Shown piece by piece: positions 1 to 6,256 of a DNA stretch of 8,703 nucleotides. The stretch is from an uncultured PS1 clade bacterium (GTDB taxonomy: Bacteria > Pseudomonadota > Gammaproteobacteria > PS1 > Pseudothioglobaceae). The position numbers and the translations under genes are program-made. The DNA lies in the NCBI GenBank assembly GCA_937950605.1, contig CALFDA010000014.1, positions 1 to 8,703 of the forward strand, written 5' to 3'. The notes under the pieces were generated by a model, which had not been told where the DNA came from, made no database searches, and saw only the letters and a list, made by a program, of their open reading frames with translations. The stretch's first letter is position 1. Every line of letters starts with the position of its first letter.

Positions 1-153
1 AATAGAACTAAATAAAAAATCACGGCTTTTACTACTTAAGCACTTTTTTCTAAACTCAGTAAGCAAAACCTATCTGCCAAACAATCTTAAATACAATCTT
101 AAATCTCATCAAATATTATTTAATCTAACTAAACTAACCAAAGCACAGTAATC

Positions 154-179
154 AGAGTCAAAATATAATTTATGACTCT
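154..179 (-). other. Hairpin at the stop codon of the Sel1 gene
   Basis: AGAGTCA (154-160) and TGACTCT (173-179) form a 7-bp stem across an AT-rich 12-nt loop, overlapping the TAG stop at 178-180. No T-tract follows on the minus strand, so it is a poor intrinsic terminator. It could protect the mRNA 3' end. Nothing else is recognisable in 1-153. Confidence 0.35.
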
Positions 180-1002
180 AATAGCCTTTCTCGTTTAATT
201 TTTTATAATTATCACAACCTAGTTGATTACCACCATCACAAGCCTTGCCGTAAAGTTTCTTTGCTTGAGAATAGTCTTGTTTAACGCCTTTGCCTTCATA
301 ATGAGCAAACCCTAAAAGAACACAACCCCCAGCATAATCTAAGTCGCAGGCTTTTTTAAAATATTCATTTGCTTTAAAATAATCTTGTTTAGCACCTTTG
401 CCTTGATAATAAGCAAGTCCTAAATTATAACAACCATTAGCATAATCTAAATCACAAGCCTTTTTAAGATACTCATTTGCTTTAAAGTAATCTTGTTTAA
501 CGCCTTTGCCTTTAGCATAAGCAAACCCTAAATTATTACAACCCAAAGCCTCACCCAAATTACAAGCCTTTTTATAATACTTATTTGCTTGAGAGTAGTT
601 TTGTTTAACTCCTTTGCCTTTCTCATAAGCAAGTCCTAAATTAAAACAACCCAAAGCATTATCCAAATCACAAGCCTTTTTAAGATACTCATTTGCTTTA
701 AAGTAATCTTGTTTAACGCCTTTGCCTTTAGCATAAGCAAGCCCTAAATTAAAACAACCAAAAGCATTATCTAAATCACAAGCCTTTTTAAGATACTTAT
801 TTGCTTTAAAGTAATCTTGTTTAACTCCTTTGCCAAGATAATAAGCCTCACCTAAAGCAGCACACCCCAAAGCAACATCTAAATCGCAAATCTTTTTAGC
901 ATTGGCTATCATATCATCAGTGATGACTATGTCATCAGTGGCACTAGCAACACTAAAACTAAATAAACATAAAATTAACAGTAATATTTTTTGCATACGC
1001 AT
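178..1002 (-). CDS. Secreted Sel1/Hcp-like cysteine-paired repeat protein
   Basis: The protein is 274 aa when started at the ATG at 1000-1002. A longer reading starts at 1009-1011, but AGGAG (1012-1016) abuts that ATG with no spacer, whereas it lies 9 nt from the chosen one. The N-terminus has a basic start, a hydrophobic stretch (ILLLILCLFSFSV) and an ASA|TDD signal peptidase I-like site, so export to the periplasm or beyond is likely. From residue 45 there are six consecutive 36-residue Sel1-type units (LGxxYxxGKGVKQDYxKAxxYxKKACDLxxA) and a partial seventh. Each junction carries a Cys-x7-Cys pair, seven pairs in all, as in Helicobacter Hcp proteins where they form disulfides. Sel1 repeats fold as alpha/alpha solenoids that bind proteins or peptidoglycan-related partners. 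The specific role here is unknown. The gene lies 133 nt beyond moaD and probably has its own promoter. Family call is sure; function is not. Confidence 0.9.
   Translation of the reverse strand: MRMQKILLLILCLFSFSVASATDDIVITDDMIANAKKICDLDVALGCAALGEAYYLGKGVKQDYFKANKYLKKACDLDNAFGCFNLGLAYAKGKGVKQDYFKANEYLKKACDLDNALGCFNLGLAYEKGKGVKQNYSQANKYYKKACNLGEALGCNNLGFAYAKGKGVKQDYFKANEYLKKACDLDYANGCYNLGLAYYQGKGAKQDYFKANEYFKKACDLDYAGGCVLLGFAHYEGKGVKQDYSQAKKLYGKACDGGNQLGCDNYKKLNEKGY
223..870 (-). repeat. Six tandem 108-bp Sel1 coding repeats
   Basis: The gene body is six in-frame 108-bp units followed by a partial unit (181-222). Two units that are 216 bp apart are identical over 74 bp (451-524 and 667-740), continuing after one mismatch. 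Other units differ more, mostly at the residues between the Cys pair and at the YxxG positions. The pattern points to recent duplication or gene conversion of a two-unit block, and predicts length variation between strains. Confidence 0.9.
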
Positions 1003-1041
1003 AATTAACATCTCCTAAATTTTCAATGATTTTTTTGATAA

Positions 1042-1070
1042 ATTATACATAGAGTTTTGACTAATCAAAA
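1042..1070 (-). promoter_or_regulatory. Putative promoter of the Sel1 gene, with a palindrome over the -35 region
   Basis: On the minus strand a perfect TATAAT lies at 1042-1047. A weak -35 (TTTTGA at 1065-1070, 17-nt spacer) lies inside the inverted repeat TTTTGA-CTAA-TCAAAA (1055-1070). The palindrome could be an operator or could be chance in AT-rich DNA. No terminator was seen between moaD and this promoter, so read-through from the Moco operon is also possible. Confidence 0.4.
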
Positions 1071-1135
1071 ACCGCAATAGTTTCCCTATATGGTTGTTGT
1101 GACAGCGTGTGGTTGTTGATTGATAAAAATGTTTT

Positions 1136-1372
1136 TCAACCTCCCGTTACAGGGGGGTAGAAAGCCACTTCATCTGTTTCACCAACGATAACATCATCAC
1201 TAGCAATCTCTTGATTGACTGCACAAAGAATATTATTTGGAAAGTGTTGTTTGCCATGTTTGTCAATGAGTTTTTTTCTTAATTTTGCCACCGTAATATT
1301 GGTGTGTAATGTGATTTCTTCACTAGGCATTTTTAACGCTTCTTTAAGCGAGGCAAAATAATAAATTTTCAT
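1136..1372 (-). CDS. moaD: Molybdopterin synthase small subunit MoaD
   Basis: This ubiquitin-like sulfur carrier is the small subunit of molybdopterin synthase. Its C-terminal glycine is thiocarboxylated, and with MoaE it turns cPMP into molybdopterin. The 78-aa product has the expected features: an N-terminal strand (KIYYFASLKEAL), the AVNQ segment, DEVAFYPPVTGG at the end and the terminal Gly-Gly. I start at the ATG at 1370-1372, which matches E. coli MoaD in length (81 aa). A TTG eight codons upstream, overlapping the end of moaA, is open but would add residues unlike the family. Neither start has a clear Shine-Dalgarno, so coupling to moaA translation is likely. It is the last gene of the moeA-moaC-moaA-moaD unit. 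The activating enzyme MoeB is not in this window. Confidence 0.93.
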   Translation of the reverse strand: MKIYYFASLKEALKMPSEEITLHTNITVAKLRKKLIDKHGKQHFPNNILCAVNQEIASDDVIVGETDEVAFYPPVTGG

Positions 1373-1392
1373 ACGTAAATAAATATAGAAAA

Positions 1393-2385
1393 TCAACCAC
1401 CAATTTCTACCATTTGCCGATTGCTAATATTGTCGACAACAGTATTAAATTCGTGCTTTTCAGGCTTTTTGTTAATGGCATCTAAAATCATATGCTTAAT
1501 TTCATCATCAGTTAAACCCGAACGTAGCGCATCTTTTAATGAAATTGCATTTTCTTGCCCTAAACATAAAATTAAATCTCCTTTAGCGGTTAATCTAACA
1601 CGGTTACAAGTTTGGCAAAAATGCTGGGATACGGCGGCAATTATACCTACTGTAGAGTTTGTGCCTTGAATTTTAAAATTATGCGCAGGACCATCTGTTT
1701 GGCGGGCGTTAATAGGTATTAATTTATTGTCAAGGTGTTTGTTGATTTTTATGAGAATATCTTTTTCACTAATATGTTGTTCAAGTGCTTTGATACCCAC
1801 CGAACCAATTGGCATGGTTTCAATAAAACGCACATCAATGTTTTTGGCAATGGCAAAATCAAGCATTGATTCAATTTCATCATCATTTACATCGCGCATT
1901 ACCACCACATTAATTTTGATTGGCTTCATACCTATTTGTATAGCCATATCAATGCCTTTAATAACCTCGCTCAAATCACCGCCACGGGTAATTTCGTTAA
2001 ACCTTTTGGGTATTAATGAATCAATCGAAATATTTACTCTATTAACACCATTTTGATGTAATTTTTTGGCAAATTTTGCTAATAAATGTGCATTAGTAGA
2101 CAAAGGCACATCATTAATTCCATCAATGCGACTAATAAGTTTGGCAATTTTAACAATACCTCTTCTTAGCAAAGGCTCACCACCAGTCAAACGGACTTTG
2201 CTCACGCCTAATTGTGCAAAAATTTGGATAATTTTTTCAATTTCTTCATAACTTAAAATATCTTCACGCTTGCACTTTGTTATATGATCGCCGTCACGAC
2301 AGTAAAAACACCGATAATTACAATGCTCGCTCACTGAAAGCCTTAAATAATTAATTTCCCGATTAAACTTATCAATTAGTTTCAT
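1393..2385 (-). CDS. moaA: GTP 3',8-cyclase MoaA (radical SAM)
   Basis: MoaA starts Moco synthesis: it uses S-adenosylmethionine and two 4Fe-4S clusters to convert GTP to 3',8-cyclo-7,8-dihydro-GTP. The 330-aa product has the N-terminal radical SAM cluster motif CxxxCxxC (Cys22, Cys26, Cys29), the SAM-binding TGGEP stretch (residues 67-71), and the C-terminal second-cluster cysteines Cys257, Cys260 and Cys274. The NRVRLTAKG segment carries Arg262 and Arg264. It ends in Gly-Gly, the conserved MoaA tail needed for activity in characterised homologues. Length is normal. The start overlaps the 3' end of moaC by 14 nt, indicating translational coupling. All key residues are present, so it should be active. 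Confidence 0.97.
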   Translation of the reverse strand: MKLIDKFNREINYLRLSVSEHCNYRCFYCRDGDHITKCKREDILSYEEIEKIIQIFAQLGVSKVRLTGGEPLLRRGIVKIAKLISRIDGINDVPLSTNAHLLAKFAKKLHQNGVNRVNISIDSLIPKRFNEITRGGDLSEVIKGIDMAIQIGMKPIKINVVVMRDVNDDEIESMLDFAIAKNIDVRFIETMPIGSVGIKALEQHISEKDILIKINKHLDNKLIPINARQTDGPAHNFKIQGTNSTVGIIAAVSQHFCQTCNRVRLTAKGDLILCLGQENAISLKDALRSGLTDDEIKHMILDAINKKPEKHEFNTVVDNISNRQMVEIGG

Positions 2386-2854
2386 CTTGAAGTCTCCAAT
2401 GTCCAGATTTACCGCCTTTTTTTTCTAATAGGCGAATATCTGTGATTTGCATAAAGCGATCTATAGCCTTACACATATCATAAATCGTCAATGCCGCGAC
2501 GCTTGCGGCACTTAGTGCCTCCATTTCCACCCCTGTTTGTGCATTTAACTTGGCTGATGTGGTGATTTGCACGCCATTTTCAATAAACTCAAAATCCACA
2601 CTCACTTGTGAAAGATTAAGATTATGACACATTGGAATTAGTTGATGCGTTTGTTTTGCCGCCATGATGCCTGCAATTCTGGCAACTGATAATACATCAC
2701 CTTTTTTAAAATCGTTATCTTTAATTTTTTGCAAGGTCCGTGCTTTCATTAACACCTTAGCACTAGCTTTGGCAATACGCGTAGTTGATTTTTTGTCCGA
2801 TACATCAACCATATTAGCCTTACCTTGATTGTTTATATGGGTTAATTGACTCAT
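2372..2854 (-). CDS. moaC: Cyclic pyranopterin monophosphate synthase MoaC
   Basis: MoaC converts the MoaA product into cyclic pyranopterin monophosphate. The 160-aa length is typical. Diagnostic blocks are VSDKKSTTRIAKA near the N-terminus, LIPMCHNL with His77, TGVEMEALSAASVAALTIYD with Glu110, Glu112 and Asp126, and CKAID with Lys129. The C-terminus has the usual GGKSGHW. These correspond to the catalytic His, acidic and Lys residues of E. coli MoaC, which works as a hexamer in the cytosol. The ATG overlaps the moeA stop codon in an ATGA arrangement (2851-2854), so translation is coupled to moeA. Nothing is missing or odd. Confidence 0.97.
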   Translation of the reverse strand: MSQLTHINNQGKANMVDVSDKKSTTRIAKASAKVLMKARTLQKIKDNDFKKGDVLSVARIAGIMAAKQTHQLIPMCHNLNLSQVSVDFEFIENGVQITTSAKLNAQTGVEMEALSAASVAALTIYDMCKAIDRFMQITDIRLLEKKGGKSGHWRLQDETN

Positions 2855-4116
2855 AACATCATTTCATTAAATGGATAAAAATCTAGGATTTTGCCAGATT
2901 TAAAAGTGGTTTTTTCTGGTATCTCAACTATTCCATCTGCCCAAACCATAGAACTTAAAACATCTGAGCCTTGTTTTGGATATTTATGAACTTGCATAGG
3001 TGAGGTATTACGTAAAAGACGCACGCGCACAAACTCACGCCTAGATTTAGTTCTATTCCAATCAAAGTTTGCTGAAACTTTAAAGGTAGTATTTAGATAA
3101 TGCTTCACACCTTGCATTTTTTTAATAAAGGGTCGCGCAAAAAGCAAAAAAGTCAGCATTGCAGAAACTGGATTCCCTGGTAATCCGATAAAAGCGCAAT
3201 TTTTAATTTTTCCAAAAGCCAATGGTTTTCCCGGCTTCATTTTGACACGCCACAAATCCAATGTACCCAAGGTTTCTACAGCAGGCTTAACATGGTCTTC
3301 TTCGCCCACAGAAACACCACCAGTGGTTATAATCAAATCACAATTTAGTTTTAATTTTTCTAGTGCCTGACAAGTTGCATCAAATGTATCTTCAACATTA
3401 CCTAAATTAACAACTTCACAACCAAGATTATTTAACAATGCCACCAAGGCGTAACGATTAGAGTTGAAAATTTGTCCAGCTTTGAGCGTATCGTTAACTT
3501 CGACTAACTCATTCCCCGTAAAAAATACACCAACCTTAATTTTGCTAAACACTTTGAATTTTTTTACACCCACAGAAGCAGCTAATGCAATATCTTGCGG
3601 TTGTAACTGTCTGCCTTTGGATAAAATAACGTCGCCAGATTTGATGTCATTGCCTTTCGGTCTTATGTTTTCATTAAGTGTGATCGGACGATAAATTTTA
3701 ATTTTTGTCTCATTATCAACTAATTCACATTCTTCTTGCATGATTACCGTATTTGCACCCTGTGGTATCGGCGCACCAGTAAATATGCGCGCCGCACAAC
3801 CTGGTGCTAAGACATCTCCAGTGCTACCCGCTGGAATACGAGCAGTAATGGCAAATATCAACCCACCTGTTGCGTTTATTTGCTCTTCTTGAAAATTAAT
3901 AGCATAACCGTCCATAGCAGAATTATCAAAACTTGGCACAAAAATGTCAGCACAAATGTCAATCGCTAAGATCCTTCCTAACGCTAAATCAAGTGTTACC
4001 CATTCTATATCTTTGTTGATTTTTACAGAATTCGTCAATACATCTAATGCCTCATCAACGCTAAGCAAAGGTTGAAATGAAGCATCACAACCATAATCAA
4101 CTTGTTGGTTATTCAT
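2851..4116 (-). CDS. moeA: Molybdopterin molybdenumtransferase MoeA
   Basis: MoeA inserts molybdenum into adenylylated molybdopterin to make Mo-molybdopterin. The 421-aa product has the full domain order: the N-terminal SAMDGYA motif (residues 66-72, with Asp69), the MoCF-like domain with TTGGVSVGEED (264-274) followed by HVK, the MKPGKP loop (293-298), and GLPGNPVS (311-318). A C-terminal beta domain with REFVRVRL follows from about residue 350. It is the first gene of the minus-strand Moco operon and begins 71 nt from the divergent mobA start. The ATG lacks a good Shine-Dalgarno. The usual partner MogA/MoaB, which adenylylates molybdopterin, is not in the window. Confidence 0.96.
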   Translation of the reverse strand: MNNQQVDYGCDASFQPLLSVDEALDVLTNSVKINKDIEWVTLDLALGRILAIDICADIFVPSFDNSAMDGYAINFQEEQINATGGLIFAITARIPAGSTGDVLAPGCAARIFTGAPIPQGANTVIMQEECELVDNETKIKIYRPITLNENIRPKGNDIKSGDVILSKGRQLQPQDIALAASVGVKKFKVFSKIKVGVFFTGNELVEVNDTLKAGQIFNSNRYALVALLNNLGCEVVNLGNVEDTFDATCQALEKLKLNCDLIITTGGVSVGEEDHVKPAVETLGTLDLWRVKMKPGKPLAFGKIKNCAFIGLPGNPVSAMLTFLLFARPFIKKMQGVKHYLNTTFKVSANFDWNRTKSRREFVRVRLLRNTSPMQVHKYPKQGSDVLSSMVWADGIVEIPEKTTFKSGKILDFYPFNEMML

Positions 4117-4145
4117 GATAATTTTGTGTTTGTTTTAATCTCTTG

Positions 4146-4154
4146 ATTGTATCA
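4146..4154 (-). promoter_or_regulatory. Extended -10 promoter element for the moeA operon
   Basis: On the minus strand the sequence TGATACAAT (TG-n-TACAAT) lies about 30 nt before the moeA ATG, giving a leader of roughly 20 nt. No convincing -35 hexamer is at the right distance, as is common for extended -10 promoters. The 71-nt moeA/mobA gap is too short for a Moco riboswitch and no such fold is visible. On the plus strand, TTGATT (4143-4148) and TATTAC (4167-4172), 18 nt apart, are a weak candidate for mobA. Confidence 0.45.
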
Positions 4155-4187
4155 TAACAACCTATCTATTACATCAGATATATAAGT

Positions 4188-4769
4188 ATGAAACACATTA
4201 GCAAACGTGATATTACTGCTGTTATTCTTGCAGGTGGGCAAGCAAAGCGTATGAATCACCAAGACAAAGGGCTTGTTCTTTTTAAGGGTAAACCTTTAAT
4301 TAGTTATGTGCTTGCTGCTATTCAAAAAGAATTGCCTCGTGTGCTAATAAGTGCTAATCGAAACCTTAAGGCTTATCAAGCATTTGGCGAGGTAATTGTC
4401 GATAGTTTGCCCAAATTTCAAGGACCGCTTGCAGGTGTATTTGCAGCCCTAGAAATAATAACAACAAAATATCTATTAGTCTTACCTTGTGATAGCCCTT
4501 TCGTTGAGGCTTGTTTAGTGGATAGATTATTAAAATGCATGCAACAATCAAACACAGATATTTGTGTGGCAACTGATGGAAAAAAAACGCACCCTACTTT
4601 TGCATTAATCAATACTAATCTAAAGGATAATCTTGATAATTTTTTAGCGCAAGGTCATCGAAAAATGATTGTATGGGTTGAAAACAACAACGCGCAAAAG
4701 GTTGATTTTTCGGATTATAAGAAGTTATTTGTTAATCTAAATTATTTTAAAGATTTTGATACCGTTTAA
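4188..4769 (+). CDS. mobA: Molybdenum cofactor guanylyltransferase MobA
   Basis: MobA transfers GMP from GTP to Mo-molybdopterin to form the bis-MGD cofactor used by the DMSO reductase family, including nitrate reductases and formate dehydrogenases. The 193-aa product has the nucleotidyltransferase signature: LAGG (14-17) with an Arg/Met pair, DKG (26-28), GPLAG (79-83), PCD (100-102, metal-binding Asp102), HPTFAL (135-140) and the C-terminal FVNLN (181-185). Length matches E. coli MobA (194 aa). It diverges from moeA, and its last 23 nt overlap the end of the convergent moaE. No Shine-Dalgarno is visible before the ATG, but the next ATG (codon 22) would remove the LAGG loop, so the start stands. 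Its presence implies at least one bis-MGD enzyme elsewhere in the genome. Confidence 0.95.
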   Translation: MKHISKRDITAVILAGGQAKRMNHQDKGLVLFKGKPLISYVLAAIQKELPRVLISANRNLKAYQAFGEVIVDSLPKFQGPLAGVFAALEIITTKYLLVLPCDSPFVEACLVDRLLKCMQQSNTDICVATDGKKTHPTFALINTNLKDNLDNFLAQGHRKMIVWVENNNAQKVDFSDYKKLFVNLNYFKDFDTV

Positions 4770-5202
4770 CTTTGTCTCGGTCACTATCTTTGGCTTTGAC
4801 CCAGCTACTACCCTTTTTGCTAACTTCTTTCTTCCAAAATGGGGCTTGTGTTTTTAAATAATCCATAATAAACTCACAAGCATCAAAAGCATCTCGACGA
4901 TGTTTGCTACTAGTGACAACCACCACAATTTGGGCATTAACGGCTAAATCTCCTATTCGATGAATAACCGTTGTATTGCCAATTTCCCAACGTCTTTTTG
5001 CTTGTTCAACAATAGATCTAATAGATTTTTCAGTCATTTTAGGATAATGCTCAAGCGTCATTTTTTGAATTGGAACATCGTCCAAATTACGTACCAAACC
5101 AACAAAAGACACCACCGCACCAATATTATTATTGTTGGCTTGAACTAAAGCAACCTCAGTTGATAAATCAAAATCTTCTTCTTGAACAAGGATTTTATCC
5201 AT
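4747..5202 (-). CDS. moaE: Molybdopterin synthase large subunit MoaE
   Basis: MoaE is the catalytic subunit of molybdopterin synthase and transfers sulfur from MoaD thiocarboxylate to cPMP. The 151-aa product has the family blocks GAVVSFVGLVRN (Arg38), LEHYPKMTEK, RRWEIGNTTVIHRIG, VVVTSSKHRRDAF, and YLKTQAPFWKKE, where Lys117 and Lys124 match the essential lysines of E. coli MoaE. It is separated from the other Moco genes by mobA and instead follows the ANTAR regulator by 11 nt on the same strand, suggesting co-transcription. No good Shine-Dalgarno lies in that 11-nt gap, so translation may be coupled. The 3' end overlaps mobA by 23 nt in convergent orientation. Confidence 0.96.
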   Translation of the reverse strand: MDKILVQEEDFDLSTEVALVQANNNNIGAVVSFVGLVRNLDDVPIQKMTLEHYPKMTEKSIRSIVEQAKRRWEIGNTTVIHRIGDLAVNAQIVVVVTSSKHRRDAFDACEFIMDYLKTQAPFWKKEVSKKGSSWVKAKDSDRDKVKRYQNL

Positions 5203-5213
5203 AGTTTTATTGT

Positions 5214-5798
5214 TTAATCCAACAACTCAAAAGTGCTGATAACACTCTCAGCTACATCAAAAATACGCTTATTTTTATCCATCGCCATTTTACGCAGGGA
5301 TTTATAAGCCTCACCTTCGCTGATGTTCTTATGCTGCATTAATAAGCCCTTAGCCTTTTCAACTGTTTTGCGTTCTGAAAGTTGATTGCGCGTTGCGTCC
5401 AACTCATCTTTAAGTGCTTGAAATTCCCTAAACCTTGCCATCGCCACATCAATAATTGGTTGCACACGATTCTCTTCAAGCCCATCAACAATATAGGCAT
5501 TTACGCCTGATTTGATAGCAGAATTAGCCATTTCAGAGTTTGATTCTTCGGCAAACATAACAATCGGTTTGGGTTTGGTTTTATTAACATCGGTTAAATT
5601 CGCAAATACTTCCTCATCGGGAATATCTGCGTTCACAATCACCACATCTGCATGGGTCATTTCATTACTATTTTGCAATTCAGCACTATCATCCATACGA
5701 CAAATAACCTCGTGTCCTTGGTCTTGCAGAGCACGACGCAACATTGCCGAACGCCCTGTATTTCCATCGACAAGAATGATTTTCAATGCTATGCTCAT
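5214..5798 (-). CDS. nasT: NasT-like ANTAR-domain antitermination regulator
   Basis: This 194-aa protein has an N-terminal receiver-like domain (about 5-123), a short helical linker and a C-terminal ANTAR domain (about 126-190; SERKTVEKAKGLLMQHKNIS, then EGEAYKSLRKMAM). ANTAR proteins bind paired hexaloop hairpins in mRNA leaders and prevent intrinsic termination. NasT does this for nitrate/nitrite assimilation genes, usually held inactive by NasS. Receiver key residues are degenerate: Asp11 remains but Gly12 replaces the second acidic residue, and the NxxIP segment puts Asn56 where the phosphoacceptor Asp is expected. It is therefore unlikely to be switched by phosphorylation. It precedes moaE and lies downstream of glnK-amtB, whose leader contains a matching target. 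No nasS is in the window. The gene symbol rests on domain order and similarity; orthology to characterised NasT is not proven. Confidence 0.85.
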   Translation of the reverse strand: MSIALKIILVDGNTGRSAMLRRALQDQGHEVICRMDDSAELQNSNEMTHADVVIVNADIPDEEVFANLTDVNKTKPKPIVMFAEESNSEMANSAIKSGVNAYIVDGLEENRVQPIIDVAMARFREFQALKDELDATRNQLSERKTVEKAKGLLMQHKNISEGEAYKSLRKMAMDKNKRIFDVAESVISTFELLD

Positions 5799-5807
5799 AG
5801 TTCAAAT

Positions 5808-5839
5808 ATTATATAGCCCAACTAAAATGAGCATGACAA
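5808..5839 (-). promoter_or_regulatory. Putative promoter of the ANTAR regulator-moaE unit
   Basis: On the minus strand TTGTCA (5834-5839) is followed after 18 nt by TATATA (5810-5815), which overlaps a TATAAT (5808-5813). Transcription would start around 5801-5803, only 3-5 nt before the ATG at 5796-5798, so the mRNA would be nearly leaderless. This fits the absence of a Shine-Dalgarno before that ATG. An in-frame TTG at codon 5 is a possible alternative start. Confidence 0.45.
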
Positions 5840-5984
5840 AATCTGCAAGCATTAAAGTTAATTACAAGCTGGTTACAAAGCAAATATAATTGCATATTAT
5901 TCTCCTGATTAATATCTTTATGTCTCTACACAAAAATTCATGTGAATATCTAAAAAATAGTGTTTTTATATATCTGTATTATTG

Positions 5985-6131
5985 TTATCTATATTGGTTT
6001 TGACAAAACTTAATACATAATCTAATACCGACATAAAATTTGCAAACACTAATTCCATAGGCTTTACAAGCATAATTATTACCCTTTGTATTAGCATATT
6101 TACAGCATATTTGCCAAGTTACCAATTGCAT
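5985..6131 (-). pseudogene. Possible relic ORF with a helix-turn-helix-like segment
   Basis: A 48-codon minus-strand frame opens with ATG (6129-6131) and ends in TAA (5985-5987). Its middle, YACKAYGISVCKFY, resembles the ACxxYGISxxxFY helix-turn-helix found near the start of many IS3/IS481-type transposases. No further transposase sequence follows in any frame I followed, no terminal inverted repeats are visible, and the ATG has no Shine-Dalgarno. It could be a transposase remnant, an unrelated small cysteine-rich ORF, or chance. Confidence 0.25.
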
Positions 6132-6143
6132 AAACGATATATA

Positions 6144-6256
6144 TTATTCAACATAATCAACTCGCTCACCGTGGTAAATTAGCCCAAAATATCCATAAGA
6201 CGCATTGATATAAACCTTTTCAAAATCAGCAACATCATGCTTCCTAAACTGTTTTA
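6144..6256 (-). pseudogene. Possible 3' fragment of a lost gene
   Basis: Immediately downstream of amtB, in a different frame from amtB, an open minus-strand stretch encodes DVADFEKVYINASYGYFGLI and continues YHGERVDYVE to a TAA at 6144-6146. The residue mix looks protein-like and codon choice matches the neighbours, but there is no ATG, GTG or TTG start in this frame. I do not recognise a family. A degraded gene end is the simplest reading; chance is possible. Confidence 0.2.

Larger units (their letters stand above)
5799..6256. other. 458-nt gene-poor gap between amtB and the ANTAR regulator
   Basis: This AT-rich gap contains the regulator's promoter near its left end and two weak minus-strand coding relics (5985-6131 and 6144-6256). 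No RNA gene and no convincing intrinsic terminator for amtB was seen. A small palindrome, GTTTTG-A-CAAAAC, lies at 5997-6009 at the end of the first relic; it has no flanking T-tract. Confidence 0.6.

Noticed and set aside
1..153. Terminator or gene at the left edge
   Set aside because: The T-rich stretches have no stable stem before them, and no frame of coding character was found.
940..1002. Lipoprotein signal in the Sel1 protein (LILC)
   Set aside because: The residue before Cys is Leu, not Gly/Ala/Ser, and an ASA signal peptidase I site follows, so it is read as an ordinary secreted protein.
1091..1118. Direct repeat TGGTTGTTG (twice, 19 nt apart) downstream of moaD
   Set aside because: Only two copies of a simple sequence, with no link to a start site or hairpin; likely chance.
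1421..2251. Plus-strand open frames opposite moaA
   Set aside because: They lie antisense to a moaA gene with all catalytic motifs intact, have no family resemblance and no ribosome sites.
4117..4187. Moco riboswitch upstream of moeA
   Set aside because: The 71-nt gap, also shared with divergent mobA, is too short and shows no such folded structure.
4366..4612. Minus-strand open frames opposite mobA
   Set aside because: mobA has the complete nucleotidyltransferase motif set; these are antisense shadows.
5512..5889. Plus-strand open frame opposite the ANTAR regulator
   Set aside because: It mirrors the well-supported regulator gene and runs into its promoter; no recognisable domain.
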